Assembly: GCA_022508585.1 (NCBI GenBank)
Contig: JAFLUU010000006.1
Coordinates: forward strand, 1-32,022
Length of the DNA stretch: 32,022 nucleotides
Source: Prevotellaceae bacterium
GTDB taxonomy: Bacteria; Bacteroidota; Bacteroidia; Bacteroidales; Bacteroidaceae
Reading direction: 5' to 3'
The notes under the pieces were generated by a model. It was given only the letters and a program-made list of their open reading frames with translations, had not been told where the DNA came from and did not search any database. The position numbers and the translations under genes are program-made. Numbering within the stretch: the first letter of the stretch is position 1; each line of letters begins with the position of its first letter. This document shows positions 15,181 to 24,666 of this stretch, in pieces.

Positions 15181-17709
15181 TTACAAAAGGCCTAAGGCAT
15201 CAAGTTTGATATTTAGATCGGCTTCATCTACGATTAGCACGTCGCGAGGCTTAGAACCGCGAGTGGGCCCTACGATTTTGGCTTTTTCCAACTGATCCAT
15301 AAGTCTGCCGGCTCGATTATATCCGATAGAAAAGGTACGCTGTATGGAGGAAGTGGAGCCTTGCTGACCATTGACTACATATCGTGCCACATCGACAAAC
15401 ATAGAGTCGTAGCGGTGGACTATGCCGTCGTTACCTTCAGCGTTGTCGTTTCCGAAGTCGCTGTCATCGATACTTACTTCGGGTAGAATGTAAGGGCGCA
15501 ATGTACCATTTTGCTTGCTGATGAAATCGTTGATACGCTCCACTTCCGGAGTGTCGACAAAGGCGCATTGTACTCGCTCAACTTGTTTGCCTGCTGCAAG
15601 GAATAACATATCTCCGCGGCCAATGAGCTGGTTTGCTCCCATTTGGTCGAGAATAGTGCGAGAGTCAATAGAGGCCATTACGCGGAAAGCCATTCGGGCA
15701 GGGAAGTTAGCCTTGATATTACCGGTAATGATATTGGTGGTGGGGCGTTGAGTTGCAATGACCATATGAATGCCCACGGCACGGGCAAGTTGCGCGATGC
15801 GTGTGATAGGGTATTCTATTTCTTTACCAGCCACCATTATGAGGTCGCCGAACTCGTCGATAATTACCACGATATATGGGAGATAGTGATGCCCTTTTTC
15901 TGGATTAAGGCGACGGGAGCAGAATTTCTCGTTATATTCCTTCACATTGCGACAACGTGCGCTTTTGAGCAGGAGATAACGATCGTCCATTTCTTGACAT
16001 AAACTTTTGAGGGTATGCTTTACACGATCCATGTTGGTAATGACAGGTTCTCCCTCGGACTCCCCAATCTCTGCCATGAAATTATACTCCAATGGTGCAT
16101 AAACGCTGAACTCGACCTTTTTAGGATCAATGAGCACAAGTTTCAGTTCTGTAGGATGCTTTTTATAGAGCAGTGAGGTAATAATTGCGTTTAGGCCAAC
16201 GGATTTACCTTGTCCCGTGGCACCTGCCACGAGAAGGTGTGGCATCTTTGCCAAGTCTTGAATGTAAATCTCGTTAGTGATGGTGCGTCCGAGAGCAATG
16301 GGTAGTTCGTAGTCGCATTCATGGAATTTGCGGCTATTGATGACGCTTTCCATCGACACAATCTTTGGCTTAGCGTTAGGCACTTCGATACCAATTGTTC
16401 CTTTGCCTGGGATTGGTGCGATGATACGGATGCCTATTGCGCTGAGACTGAGCGCAATATCGTCTTCAAGGTTGCGAATCTTAGCAATCCTCACGCCTAC
16501 GGCAGGAGTAATCTCGTAGAGGGTAATGGTGGGGCCGACTGTAGCCTTGATGCTGGATATTTCTACACCAAAGTTGCGCAGTACGGTGATTATGCGCTCT
16601 TTATTTGCCTGCTGCTCTTCCATGTCGATAGACGAGTCTTGCTCACCATATTTTTTTAGCAGCTCAATTGTAGGATATTTGTAAAATTCAAAGTCGAGTT
16701 TGGGGTCGTAAGGTGTATTAAACGAGCCATGCTCAAAACCTTCGTCCTCGTCATTTTGTTCGGCCTTGTTGTCGGGAATATCTATCTCTAACGGAATATC
16801 GTTTGTTAATATATTATCGATTTGCTCGTTTTCGTCTTCGTTTTCTTGTGCAATATATTCTGCTTGCTTGTCGATAATGACGGGTTTATCATCTACGCTT
16901 GTACCGAGGTCGAGCACTGTGGCTGTTTGTTCTTCAGGATATTTTATTTCTGATTCTAAGTTGCTGTCTTGAATATCTGTGTCAAAGTAATTGGTGTCGT
17001 TATCGGTTATGTTATTGATGCGCTGCTTGACCTTGTTGGTGATGTTCTTGATTGGTTTTTCTACGTGCATCATCTTGCGGATAATTTCGATAGTCCGCCT
17101 TGTAAGGTAAATACAGAATAAGATCATTGTGACGGCCAAAATTGCAATCAATCCGAATTCGCCAATACTCTCTCTTAAGAAATTAATCATATTGATACCA
17201 TGCGAACCACCAGGGTAGAATATATCTAATCCTTTGGGAAAGATATATGCTAACGTGATAGAGCCCCAAATCATTAGGAACGTGCAATTTATGAACTGTT
17301 GCGTGATCTTAAAGAAGTGGGTTTTCATTAGCTTCATTGCTAATAGCAAAAGGAAAACGGGAATGAAAATTGCAGTAAAGCCGAAACCTTCTTGAATAAA
17401 GTAGTTTGCAGCTTTCAGACCGAGTACTCCTCCTTTATTACTTACGTGCTCTATTATGGCATTATGGCTTTTGCCTGACAAAATTTCAAGATTAATGAAG
17501 TCTTCTTTGCCGTTAAAGATGAAAGACACGAATGAGACTATCAAAAACAGAGAGAAACATATCAACAACAAGCCCACAATGAAGCGTGCTGTTTCGCTGG
17601 GCTTAATGTTGCCAAACCACTCTCTCAGATTTAACTCTTTGGTATTGTTTGTGCTACTCTTTTTTTTGCTGTTGGCTTTGTTGCTCTTTTTTGTTTTTTT
17701 TGAGGCCAT
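15181..17709 (-). CDS. ftsK: DNA translocase FtsK/SpoIIIE
   Basis: Septum-anchored hexameric motor that clears and aligns chromosome termini during division. A Lys/Ser-rich N-terminal tail precedes four membrane helices (about residues 43-65, 110-130, 138-158, 185-205). An acidic, Asn-rich linker (about 215-335) is followed by the motor: Walker A GATGQGKS at 496-503, Walker B VVIIDEFGD, and a C-terminal winged-helix gamma domain (SSIQRTFSIGYNRAGRLMDQ) that reads KOPS-like sites. The frame opens at a TTG (17724) overlapping lptB; the ATG at 17709 gives 842 aa and a 7-bp gap to lptB. The linker is short compared with proteobacterial FtsK. Confidence 0.96.
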   Translation of the reverse strand: MASKKTKKSNKANSKKKSSTNNTKELNLREWFGNIKPSETARFIVGLLLICFSLFLIVSFVSFIFNGKEDFINLEILSGKSHNAIIEHVSNKGGVLGLKAANYFIQEGFGFTAIFIPVFLLLLAMKLMKTHFFKITQQFINCTFLMIWGSITLAYIFPKGLDIFYPGGSHGINMINFLRESIGEFGLIAILAVTMILFCIYLTRRTIEIIRKMMHVEKPIKNITNKVKQRINNITDNDTNYFDTDIQDSNLESEIKYPEEQTATVLDLGTSVDDKPVIIDKQAEYIAQENEDENEQIDNILTNDIPLEIDIPDNKAEQNDEDEGFEHGSFNTPYDPKLDFEFYKYPTIELLKKYGEQDSSIDMEEQQANKERIITVLRNFGVEISSIKATVGPTITLYEITPAVGVRIAKIRNLEDDIALSLSAIGIRIIAPIPGKGTIGIEVPNAKPKIVSMESVINSRKFHECDYELPIALGRTITNEIYIQDLAKMPHLLVAGATGQGKSVGLNAIITSLLYKKHPTELKLVLIDPKKVEFSVYAPLEYNFMAEIGESEGEPVITNMDRVKHTLKSLCQEMDDRYLLLKSARCRNVKEYNEKFCSRRLNPEKGHHYLPYIVVIIDEFGDLIMVAGKEIEYPITRIAQLARAVGIHMVIATQRPTTNIITGNIKANFPARMAFRVMASIDSRTILDQMGANQLIGRGDMLFLAAGKQVERVQCAFVDTPEVERINDFISKQNGTLRPYILPEVSIDDSDFGNDNAEGNDGIVHRYDSMFVDVARYVVNGQQGSTSSIQRTFSIGYNRAGRLMDQLEKAKIVGPTRGSKPRDVLIVDEADLNIKLDALGLL

Positions 17710-17716
17710 TGTTGTC

Positions 17717-18505
17717 TCAGTCAAAAGTCTTCTTTTTCAGTTCAAAATCTTTCGTAAGGTATTTCTCTCTCACAATAGGATTGACAGCTAACTCTTCGGG
17801 TAGACCGTGAAAGAGAATCTTGCCTTCAAACAGCAGGTACGCTCTGTCGGTAATTGCCAATGTCTCGTCCACATTATGGTCGGTAATTAGGATGCCAATG
17901 TTACGATCTTTCAACTTGTATACTACTTGCTGTATTTCTTCCACTGCAATAGGATCAACTCCGGCAAAGGGCTCGTCCAGCATTATGAATTTTGGTTCTA
18001 TTGCCAAACAACGCGCAATTTCCGTCCTTCTTCGCTCACCGCCCGACAGACGGTCGCCTAAATTCTTTCGTACTTTCTCTAAACTGAACTCATGAATCAG
18101 GCTTTCTAACTTTTCTTTTTGGTACGCTTTTGGCTTGCCGGTCATTTCAAGTATGGACATGATGTTATCTTCCACTGACATTTTGCGGAAGACAGAAGCT
18201 TCTTGCGCCAAATAGCCGATACCATGCCTTGCACGTTTATAGACAGGAAATTTAGTGATGTCAAGATCGTCAAGAAAAATCTTTCCTCCATTAGGCACTA
18301 TCAATCCTGTTGTCATGTAGAACGAGGTGGTCTTGCCTGCACCGTTAGGGCCGAGTAGGCCGACGATCTCTCCTTGTTTAACATAGAAACTTACGTCATT
18401 TACCACAGTGCGCTTGCCGTATATCTTGACAAGGTGCTCTACGTGTAAAATCATCTCTCCCTTTTTGGCTTCATCAAGGGATGTGCTTGTGTCTTCGTTA
18501 GTCAT
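17717..18505 (-). CDS. lptB: LPS export ABC ATPase LptB
   Basis: Cytoplasmic ATPase that powers LPS extraction by LptFG. Walker A is GPNGAGKTT, the signature [13 protein letters not shown], and Walker [14 protein letters not shown] followed by the H-loop [28 protein letters not shown] is the LptB-type Q-loop region. The first 17 residues before [14 protein letters not shown] are an extension beyond the family core; the ATG at 18505 (262 aa) is kept because it has the promoter in front, but the ATG at the internal MILHVEH is possible. First gene of the lptB-ftsK-lolA-trxB run. lptF/G/A/C are elsewhere. Confidence 0.93.
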   Translation of the reverse strand: MTNEDTSTSLDEAKKGEMILHVEHLVKIYGKRTVVNDVSFYVKQGEIVGLLGPNGAGKTTSFYMTTGLIVPNGGKIFLDDLDITKFPVYKRARHGIGYLAQEASVFRKMSVEDNIMSILEMTGKPKAYQKEKLESLIHEFSLEKVRKNLGDRLSGGERRRTEIARCLAIEPKFIMLDEPFAGVDPIAVEEIQQVVYKLKDRNIGILITDHNVDETLAITDRAYLLFEGKILFHGLPEELAVNPIVREKYLTKDFELKKKTFD

Positions 18506-18586
18506 TGTTACTCCCTATGTCTGTGGTATTGTTGCGTAATCAATTTATTCTGCCACTTTCTTGCGAGGGTGGAATTAAAAGTTAGG

Positions 18587-18615
18587 CAAAGTTACAACAA
18601 TTTTCGTGAAAGCAA
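18587..18615 (-). promoter_or_regulatory. Promoter of the lptB-ftsK-lolA-trxB run
   Basis: On the minus strand, TTG (18613-18615), an 18-nt spacer and TAACTTTG (18587-18594) match the Bacteroidota promoter pattern. The start site would fall near 18580, about 75 nt before lptB. Confidence 0.65.
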
Positions 18616-18683
18616 TGCCAAAAAAAATAAAATAACGTGAACTGGAATTTTGTATATTAATCTGTGTAAACGTAGGAACAAAC

Positions 18684-20297
18684 TCAACTCTTACGAAAAA
18701 CATTTTCACGAGTGTTGCCAGGCTTAATGACGAGCAAACGGCAACCATGCTTAGGTACAATGCACTCAAAAGTGTTAGTATGAGCGAGTTCTTTGATGTC
18801 TTGCTGTCTCCACGGGTCGCGGAGGATCTGAGTACCAAAGATGCCGAAATCTTTTGGAGAGAAACTGATAGCGGTGCTGTCTTGACCGAGATTAAATAAT
18901 CCAACCGCTAAAGAACCGTTCTCCAATTGTTTTACCCAAGTTTGTTTGTCGCCGTCTATCTTGACAGGATATGCCTGTATGCCAAGCGGATCTTGGTCGA
19001 TATCATTGATCTCACGATTACAAAGCAGGCTAAGCGTAAAATCGTCCATTTGGGAAATATCACAACCAATCAACAATGGAGCAGAGAGTAGCGCCCATAG
19101 TGATATATGAGTGTATTGCTCATCTGGAGTTAATCGAGTATAATGTAATTTATCACCCCAGCCAACCATTCCGACGATCAACATATCCGGATCAGCCCAA
19201 TGTCCGGGTTTGTTGAAGCCGATCCAATGTTGTTGTCCCTTAAAGCCGATATTGTGGAGCGAAGTCCACGAATCATTTATGTCAACTGTCGTACGATAAC
19301 AATTAGTATATTTTGCCCACACGGGAGCATTGGCGTATAAACTGATACCAGATAGACTATAGACAATATCTCGTTTTTGGCTTCGCAACGACTCATACAT
19401 TTCTTTAACATGATAATAATCGTTGGGATACCAATCGTATTTAAGATAGTCAACTTTCCAATCAACCCACTGTTTTACGTCATTGTCAGTAAATGAATAT
19501 TGTCCGTAATAATGATGTTGCCAACTAACACGGTCTCCTTCAGGATCATCAGCAGTACTTATTTTATAAAGATCATTATGATTTCCTTGAGTAATCCAAG
19601 GATAAGTACCATCTTCGTTGGGGCAAGTTGAGCCAATATGTCCTGCAAAAGTGATTACCCATGCAGTAGAATATACGCCCATTTTTAGCCCCATTGCATG
19701 AATGCTATCGGAAAGTCCTACGATGTCAGGGAATTTCTTGTTCGGTTGAATTGCATTATATTTGCCACCGCGAATACCTTGCCAACCATCATCTATATTG
19801 ATGTATGTCCAGCCATAATCAATAAGCCTTTTATCTCTCATCGCCTTAGCTGAAGCCATCACTTTCTCTTGATTTACAGTATTACCCCAGCAATTCCATG
19901 AATTCCAGCCCATCGGCGGAGTAAGTGCAATATCATTGCCAACTTTGAAACGCACAACTCTTTTGTCTGCACCAAATGAGTTGGTAGCCGTTATCTCAAC
20001 AGGATATTCGCCGCATTTAGATGTTTTTCCTGTTATTAAACCAGTGTTTTTATCAATTCTCAGACCTTTTGGTAATCCGTTTGCAGAAAAAGTCATCGGT
20101 CTTTCACCACTTGTTGCCGCAAGAAACAGACACTCGCTGCCCGGCCTTAGTCCAAATACCTTTGCACAATTTACTTGCGGACTTTTACTTGGTTTTGGCG
20201 TAAGAATATAATTGCTATAGTCAGGTATAATAACTTGTGCATTTATGCTAATGCCACTCAACAGCAAAACACTCAACAGTATCTGTAGATTTTTCAT
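18684..20297 (-). CDS. Secreted GH27 alpha-galactosidase family enzyme with N-terminal Ig-like domain
   Basis: Retaining glycosidase for terminal alpha-galactose or alpha-GalNAc. Residues 1-20 are a signal peptide. Residues about 25-120 contain a putative-Ig (He_PIG-like) domain (GERPMTFSANGLPKGLRID). The barrel starts at PPMGWNSWNCWG, with nucleophile D288 in YLKYDWY and acid/base D342 in VDINDSWTS; WADPDMLIVG is a further family block. A C-terminal beta domain ends at 537 aa. An insertion around YPWITQGNHNDLYKISTADD (about 233-250) is longer than in plain alpha-galactosidases, so the substrate is uncertain. It lies 40 bp after the GH89 gene, almost surely in the same transcript. Confidence 0.92.
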   Translation of the reverse strand: MKNLQILLSVLLLSGISINAQVIIPDYSNYILTPKPSKSPQVNCAKVFGLRPGSECLFLAATSGERPMTFSANGLPKGLRIDKNTGLITGKTSKCGEYPVEITATNSFGADKRVVRFKVGNDIALTPPMGWNSWNCWGNTVNQEKVMASAKAMRDKRLIDYGWTYINIDDGWQGIRGGKYNAIQPNKKFPDIVGLSDSIHAMGLKMGVYSTAWVITFAGHIGSTCPNEDGTYPWITQGNHNDLYKISTADDPEGDRVSWQHHYYGQYSFTDNDVKQWVDWKVDYLKYDWYPNDYYHVKEMYESLRSQKRDIVYSLSGISLYANAPVWAKYTNCYRTTVDINDSWTSLHNIGFKGQQHWIGFNKPGHWADPDMLIVGMVGWGDKLHYTRLTPDEQYTHISLWALLSAPLLIGCDISQMDDFTLSLLCNREINDIDQDPLGIQAYPVKIDGDKQTWVKQLENGSLAVGLFNLGQDSTAISFSPKDFGIFGTQILRDPWRQQDIKELAHTNTFECIVPKHGCRLLVIKPGNTRENVFRKS

Positions 20298-20337
20298 ATA
20301 GATTATTTTTTAGCAAACAAGGGCACAGCTGTAAGTA

Positions 20338-23300
20338 CTATCTCTTGATAAATTTCTTTCCTTGCGTAGTAACATAAATCTTTGTATTATTATGTGATGT
20401 TATGCGATGCCCTATAACATCATACGCCTCCGTTGTTTCCGTATTTTTAGCTTGGTTGTTTCTTATCCCAGTTTCGTCTTCTGCAAAGATTGCCTTTATT
20501 TGTGAATTATCAAATGCTTTGAAACGCACAGAATTACCGGAGCACCAATCTTTGGGCAACTCACGTCCATGATTATCTACCCAACCTACGAGTTTACAAC
20601 CTGGATTTGGGAATGCAGTTAAAATTACTTGTTCGCCGGATTCATAAATATTGGTTTCGTTTTCAGAACGTACAGATCCGAGAGTCAGATCTGAAGAAGA
20701 TACAGATATATTACATACATAATCCGGAGCTTCCATGACTTCGAGTACGATTTCATAAATAAAACGATTTGTATAACCATCAGGCTTGAAACATTTCATT
20801 TCAGAGTTCCATGCTCTATCATTCCATGAACTATCGAAACGCAATCGTATATGCGTTGTGCCTAATTTAGTATTGTATGGAAGTAGTACTGTAAACTTTC
20901 CAGTAGCCACTTCGGGATTGTCATTGCTTTGATATGTGCCGTAAGTTCCTAGCAGTTCAGTCTCACGATTCATTTCAAAAATACCATCAGAGTTGAAATC
21001 TACATACGCCGACAGGAAAAGCCACTTCAAGCCACCGGCATCTGTCCAATTTAAGCTGAATTCGCCACCAGGAGCTGCCTTAATACATGTTGGAATTTGC
21101 ATAAATTGCTGATCAGGCACATCATTTGTTGAATAAACCTGCACACTCTCTCCATTTTGAGTATAAGACATTGTCTTTACGTACTGCAAATAATTGGCAA
21201 TCGTTCCTTTATCTGCATAACCATCGGTCTCGGGCACGCCCCATTTGTTAAGGGTAAAAAAAGCAGTAAAACTTGCATCTTCACGGTCATAGTAAGTCAT
21301 CGGATTATCATTACCGACATCGTTGCCATCAGCATCTTCCCAATGGTCGAAATCGTATTCGAGAGCAGAGTTAGCCCGTATTACTACATAGTCCTTAGTG
21401 TTAACGCTTGTCTTATCCGTTCCATCTATACTCACACTGCCTTGAGATGGATCGGAGGTATTTACACTGACATTACGTGGCTCAGTTATATCTATGAGTA
21501 TACGAAGTGTGTAAGTCAGCATTGTACCATCAGTCAATATTACACGACAGAGATATTCTCCTACTTTCGTATCAACAGGAATGGGAAATATATTTGCAGC
21601 AATCTCATCACTATCAAAACGATCGTTTTTATTAAAGTCAATAGCAATGCCTTCAATCTTTGCCCCTTCGATATTAGGCGTGTAGTTGCTTGAAGGATAG
21701 GTGCAATCTACAAAAGAGCGTGCATCAGTCGTTAGTAATCGCGGAATATAGTAAATATCAGCATTCTCTATCATTGGCATAAATCGGCTCAAATACTTGG
21801 AGAGTAATCGCGATGCTACCATATGGGTATTACCTTTGCATTCTGAAGAATACGTGTCCGGATTGGAGTGAGCCCAATTCCATTCCCAATTAAACCAACC
21901 TTCCGTCGGAGCTTTCATGCCATTATCAAACCACATTTTCCAGCGCTGGTAATAAAAATCCTTAAGCATTCCTCCCCATTCGCGATAGCTGTAGTCACGC
22001 AGGCCACCACCCTCTGCCGCAGCTTGTGATCCCCATGTAGTAATAATGGTGCGTGCGTTATTGAGTTCTAACCAGTCAGCATCGGCGGATGATGTTTCTG
22101 CACTCTCTGCTGCTATTGCACGAGCTCGCTCGGTCCAGTTACCAAGGGTAAGATGTGAATTCGTATTGAGTAGTTCATCAATGTCAAGAATAAGTTGTAG
22201 GAATGCGTCCTTACGCTTGTTAAATAGTCCTGCATCTCCATCTGTGTAGGCTTGCTTGATGCCTGTGAGCAGACTTTTTGCATAATCTGTAAGCGCTTGA
22301 CGAGATATGTCGGCGAGGTCGTAAGAGTAGTTCTCGCCACTGAGATTTGCATCAAGCAGCTTATATGCCGCCTCTATTACCTTGTTTTGATCGTAGAATA
22401 TTTCTGTACCACCCCAACTCGACACGTTGTTTATTGTCAAAGCAGGGCGAGCGCAGATTATAGCCTCATGCGGCCCTTGCAAACTCGTCTGACAGTCTAA
22501 AGCAGAAGTTCGCAACAATTCCCATGCCTCTTTGACCAACATATTATCGGTATTATAGCGTCGAGTCGCGTATTCGCTTATCCATTCTGCTGCGTCGGGC
22601 TTCTCATTAAGCCACGGAAGTTCGAATAGGAGGTCATACATCACAGGAGTTTGTTCAATGGCTTCGGGAGCTGCACCGATGCCCTTAACAGAGGTCGTGT
22701 TGCGTGCGTTGAAGTAGCCGTCTATTACCTTATTAAAACGCCCGAAGAAACCAGTACGCCCGCCGAAGTTGAAGATTGTGCAGTAAACAGTTTCATGTCC
22801 CTTATAATTATTCCAACCTGGATTGCCGTCGCTATATAGGTCAAGCACGAGCAATTTTCCCTGCGGAATATTGTCCAGACACTTCCTCTGTGCCGAGCTC
22901 CACTGCCATGCTTGGATTACAAACTGCGAGCCGTTTTTCGCTTTGTCCATAGCGTTGTAAAGGTTTTGATACGCAAAGTCAACATTGGCAGGTGTAGCAC
23001 CCCCTTCGTGGAAGGGGTCAATAGAATAATATTGACTCTCCCCTAAAACAACTTTTAATTTCTCATAATATTTTTCTGCCACTGCAGGAAAATACTCGCT
23101 ATTGGCATCAAGTATGTAGGGGCGTATGAAGCCACACCATGAACCCTGCGATGTGGCGACAATACCTGTCTTGCTAGTGAAATTACTTGGCACCATTCCC
23201 GCGAATCCAGGTAACACCGGCTCAATGCCAAGCTCGCGCATTCGTGCAATCATCTGTTGCCCCATATTTGCCTGACGCTCATACCACCAATCCGGATTAG

Positions 23301-23973
23301 GACCACCCCATCCTTCTAAATTGTTCATGCCAAACCACGCCATAAAACATGGTCCTCCAACAAAGTCATTAGCTTCGCTCTTAGAGTATCCATATTCTTC
23401 TGTTAATAGCTTGCGCCACACTTCCTCTAAACCGATGATTTGCAGCGGCATGTTGACGCCATGCAGAGCCATCCAATCTATTTCCTGCTGCCAACGCTCC
23501 CATGTCCAGGTACTCATAGAGTAGGAGAATGTGCAGTAGTTAAGATAATAGCGATAGTCGGCAGTGGAGGTGTGTGTACTCTCATTAGTAGGTACAGGAA
23601 AGTCAACCCTTGACAAATCAGTGGTAAGGTTGTTCCATGATAGGTTGACGTTGGCATAATGGTTTAGATACCATCCTATACCAGTGGTCAATGCCGATAG
23701 AGTAGAGCCCTTGATACACGGTTTTCCATCGGCAACTGTGATAATGAATGTCTCTTTGCCATTATCAGCAATTGACTGGTCAACAATCGTTACGAGGCGC
23801 TCTGCAGTATCAGTTCCACCGATGCGATTGAGCAGGTCGCGCACAGCTTGAGGGTTAGTGTCTGCAGCAGTAGCGGCAAGCCAAGATGAAGCCATGATAG
23901 CAACTAAACGTACACGAAAAGCGATGCCCGTAAGGGCACGCATTGTTTTAGAAAAAGCGCTGTTTTTATACAT
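20338..23973 (-). CDS. Secreted multidomain GH89 alpha-N-acetylglucosaminidase
   Basis: NAGLU-family enzyme that removes terminal alpha-GlcNAc, as found on gastric-type mucin O-glycans. Counting from the ATG at 23973 (1211 aa): signal peptide 1-37; NAGLU N-terminal domain about 40-125; barrel about 140-470 with acid/base E323 in DPFHEGG and nucleophile E437 in GAAPEAIEQ; helical C-terminal domain to about 760. Extra modules follow: an InlB-repeat-like domain (GSVSIDG...FDHWEDADG), a GEVED-like domain (AYVDFNSDGIFE), a second InlB-like domain (VGWVDNHG), and a tail, AYDVIGHRITS...GKKFIKR, resembling type IX secretion/cell-surface sorting tails. The frame reaches a TTG at 24024, but that lies within the promoter. 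It heads the GH89-GH27 unit. Confidence 0.93.
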   Translation of the reverse strand: MYKNSAFSKTMRALTGIAFRVRLVAIMASSWLAATAADTNPQAVRDLLNRIGGTDTAERLVTIVDQSIADNGKETFIITVADGKPCIKGSTLSALTTGIGWYLNHYANVNLSWNNLTTDLSRVDFPVPTNESTHTSTADYRYYLNYCTFSYSMSTWTWERWQQEIDWMALHGVNMPLQIIGLEEVWRKLLTEEYGYSKSEANDFVGGPCFMAWFGMNNLEGWGGPNPDWWYERQANMGQQMIARMRELGIEPVLPGFAGMVPSNFTSKTGIVATSQGSWCGFIRPYILDANSEYFPAVAEKYYEKLKVVLGESQYYSIDPFHEGGATPANVDFAYQNLYNAMDKAKNGSQFVIQAWQWSSAQRKCLDNIPQGKLLVLDLYSDGNPGWNNYKGHETVYCTIFNFGGRTGFFGRFNKVIDGYFNARNTTSVKGIGAAPEAIEQTPVMYDLLFELPWLNEKPDAAEWISEYATRRYNTDNMLVKEAWELLRTSALDCQTSLQGPHEAIICARPALTINNVSSWGGTEIFYDQNKVIEAAYKLLDANLSGENYSYDLADISRQALTDYAKSLLTGIKQAYTDGDAGLFNKRKDAFLQLILDIDELLNTNSHLTLGNWTERARAIAAESAETSSADADWLELNNARTIITTWGSQAAAEGGGLRDYSYREWGGMLKDFYYQRWKMWFDNGMKAPTEGWFNWEWNWAHSNPDTYSSECKGNTHMVASRLLSKYLSRFMPMIENADIYYIPRLLTTDARSFVDCTYPSSNYTPNIEGAKIEGIAIDFNKNDRFDSDEIAANIFPIPVDTKVGEYLCRVILTDGTMLTYTLRILIDITEPRNVSVNTSDPSQGSVSIDGTDKTSVNTKDYVVIRANSALEYDFDHWEDADGNDVGNDNPMTYYDREDASFTAFFTLNKWGVPETDGYADKGTIANYLQYVKTMSYTQNGESVQVYSTNDVPDQQFMQIPTCIKAAPGGEFSLNWTDAGGLKWLFLSAYVDFNSDGIFEMNRETELLGTYGTYQSNDNPEVATGKFTVLLPYNTKLGTTHIRLRFDSSWNDRAWNSEMKCFKPDGYTNRFIYEIVLEVMEAPDYVCNISVSSSDLTLGSVRSENETNIYESGEQVILTAFPNPGCKLVGWVDNHGRELPKDWCSGNSVRFKAFDNSQIKAIFAEDETGIRNNQAKNTETTEAYDVIGHRITSHNNTKIYVTTQGKKFIKR

Positions 23974-23994
23974 AAATTCAGTTCTTTGTTTTTG

Positions 23995-24025
23995 CAAAGA
24001 TAGTGCAAGCCAAGCGAAATACAAA
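23995..24025 (-). promoter_or_regulatory. Consensus promoter of the GH89-GH27 unit
   Basis: On the minus strand, TTTG (24022-24025), a 19-nt spacer and TATCTTTG (23995-24002) match the Bacteroidota consensus exactly. The predicted start near 23988 leaves a leader of about 15 nt. This also excludes the upstream TTG as the GH89 start. Confidence 0.8.
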
Positions 24026-24162
24026 ATTTCTTTAGATTATTGTCGTGCGGAGAGCGATAAATGTCGTGAAAAATATTGAAAGAACGGCATTTGTCGTCGC
24101 AGGGTATGTTCTGATTCTGTTTGCGCCCGATGGTTCCCTTTCTAAGCCCGCAGATAATTATT

Positions 24163-24654
24163 TTATAGTGTTAGACGATAAACGTAATCGTCCATGAAAT
24201 AGCCGTTTCCGATGTCGTTCTTTTCTGCACGGACGCGCTGGAAGCCGAGAGCCTCGTAGGAACGGATAGACGGATTGAAACGATTGACATTTAGCTCGAT
24301 GGCATGGAGCCCAATCTCTTGCGCTTGGGCGGCAATGAAGCCGATAATCTGCCGAGAGTACCCCTTCCCACGCTCATGCTTGTAGAGATAGAGCTTACTG
24401 AGATACATACAATCGGAATGGGGGATAATGGCGATAAAACCAATGTTGTTCCCGTTTATTTGTATGAAATAATAGCGATAACCGTCGGCAATTTGTTGTA
24501 ATATGGCGTGTTCTGACTGAAATTTCTTGAGCATATAGTCATTTTGCTCTGTGCCGAGAATAGGATCGTAATGCTCACGTACTATATTCGTGGCCATTGC
24601 TGACATTTTCTTGACGGCTTCTGTGTTTTTGCTGTCTAATAAGATAAAATCCAT
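24163..24654 (-). CDS. GNAT family N-acetyltransferase
   Basis: Acetyl-CoA-dependent acetyltransferase of unknown substrate. The acetyl-CoA binding motif A is LSKLYLYKHERGKGYSRQIIGF (about residues 85-106), followed by the typical N-x-x-SIRSYEALGFQRV helix-strand near 125-142. 163 aa, single domain. The ending DIGNGYFMDDYVYRL is frequent in GNATs acting on small molecules or peptides, but this does not settle the substrate. It starts 12 bp after the trkH stop and is the last gene of the dxs-trkA-trkH run. Confidence 0.88.
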   Translation of the reverse strand: MDFILLDSKNTEAVKKMSAMATNIVREHYDPILGTEQNDYMLKKFQSEHAILQQIADGYRYYFIQINGNNIGFIAIIPHSDCMYLSKLYLYKHERGKGYSRQIIGFIAAQAQEIGLHAIELNVNRFNPSIRSYEALGFQRVRAEKNDIGNGYFMDDYVYRLTL

Positions 24655-24666
24655 AAGTATAAAATA

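Noticed and set aside
24025-24162. Terminator for the dxs-trkA-trkH-GNAT run
   Set aside because: Only a weak AAATG/CATTT pairing is present, without a T-run, so I do not annotate it.
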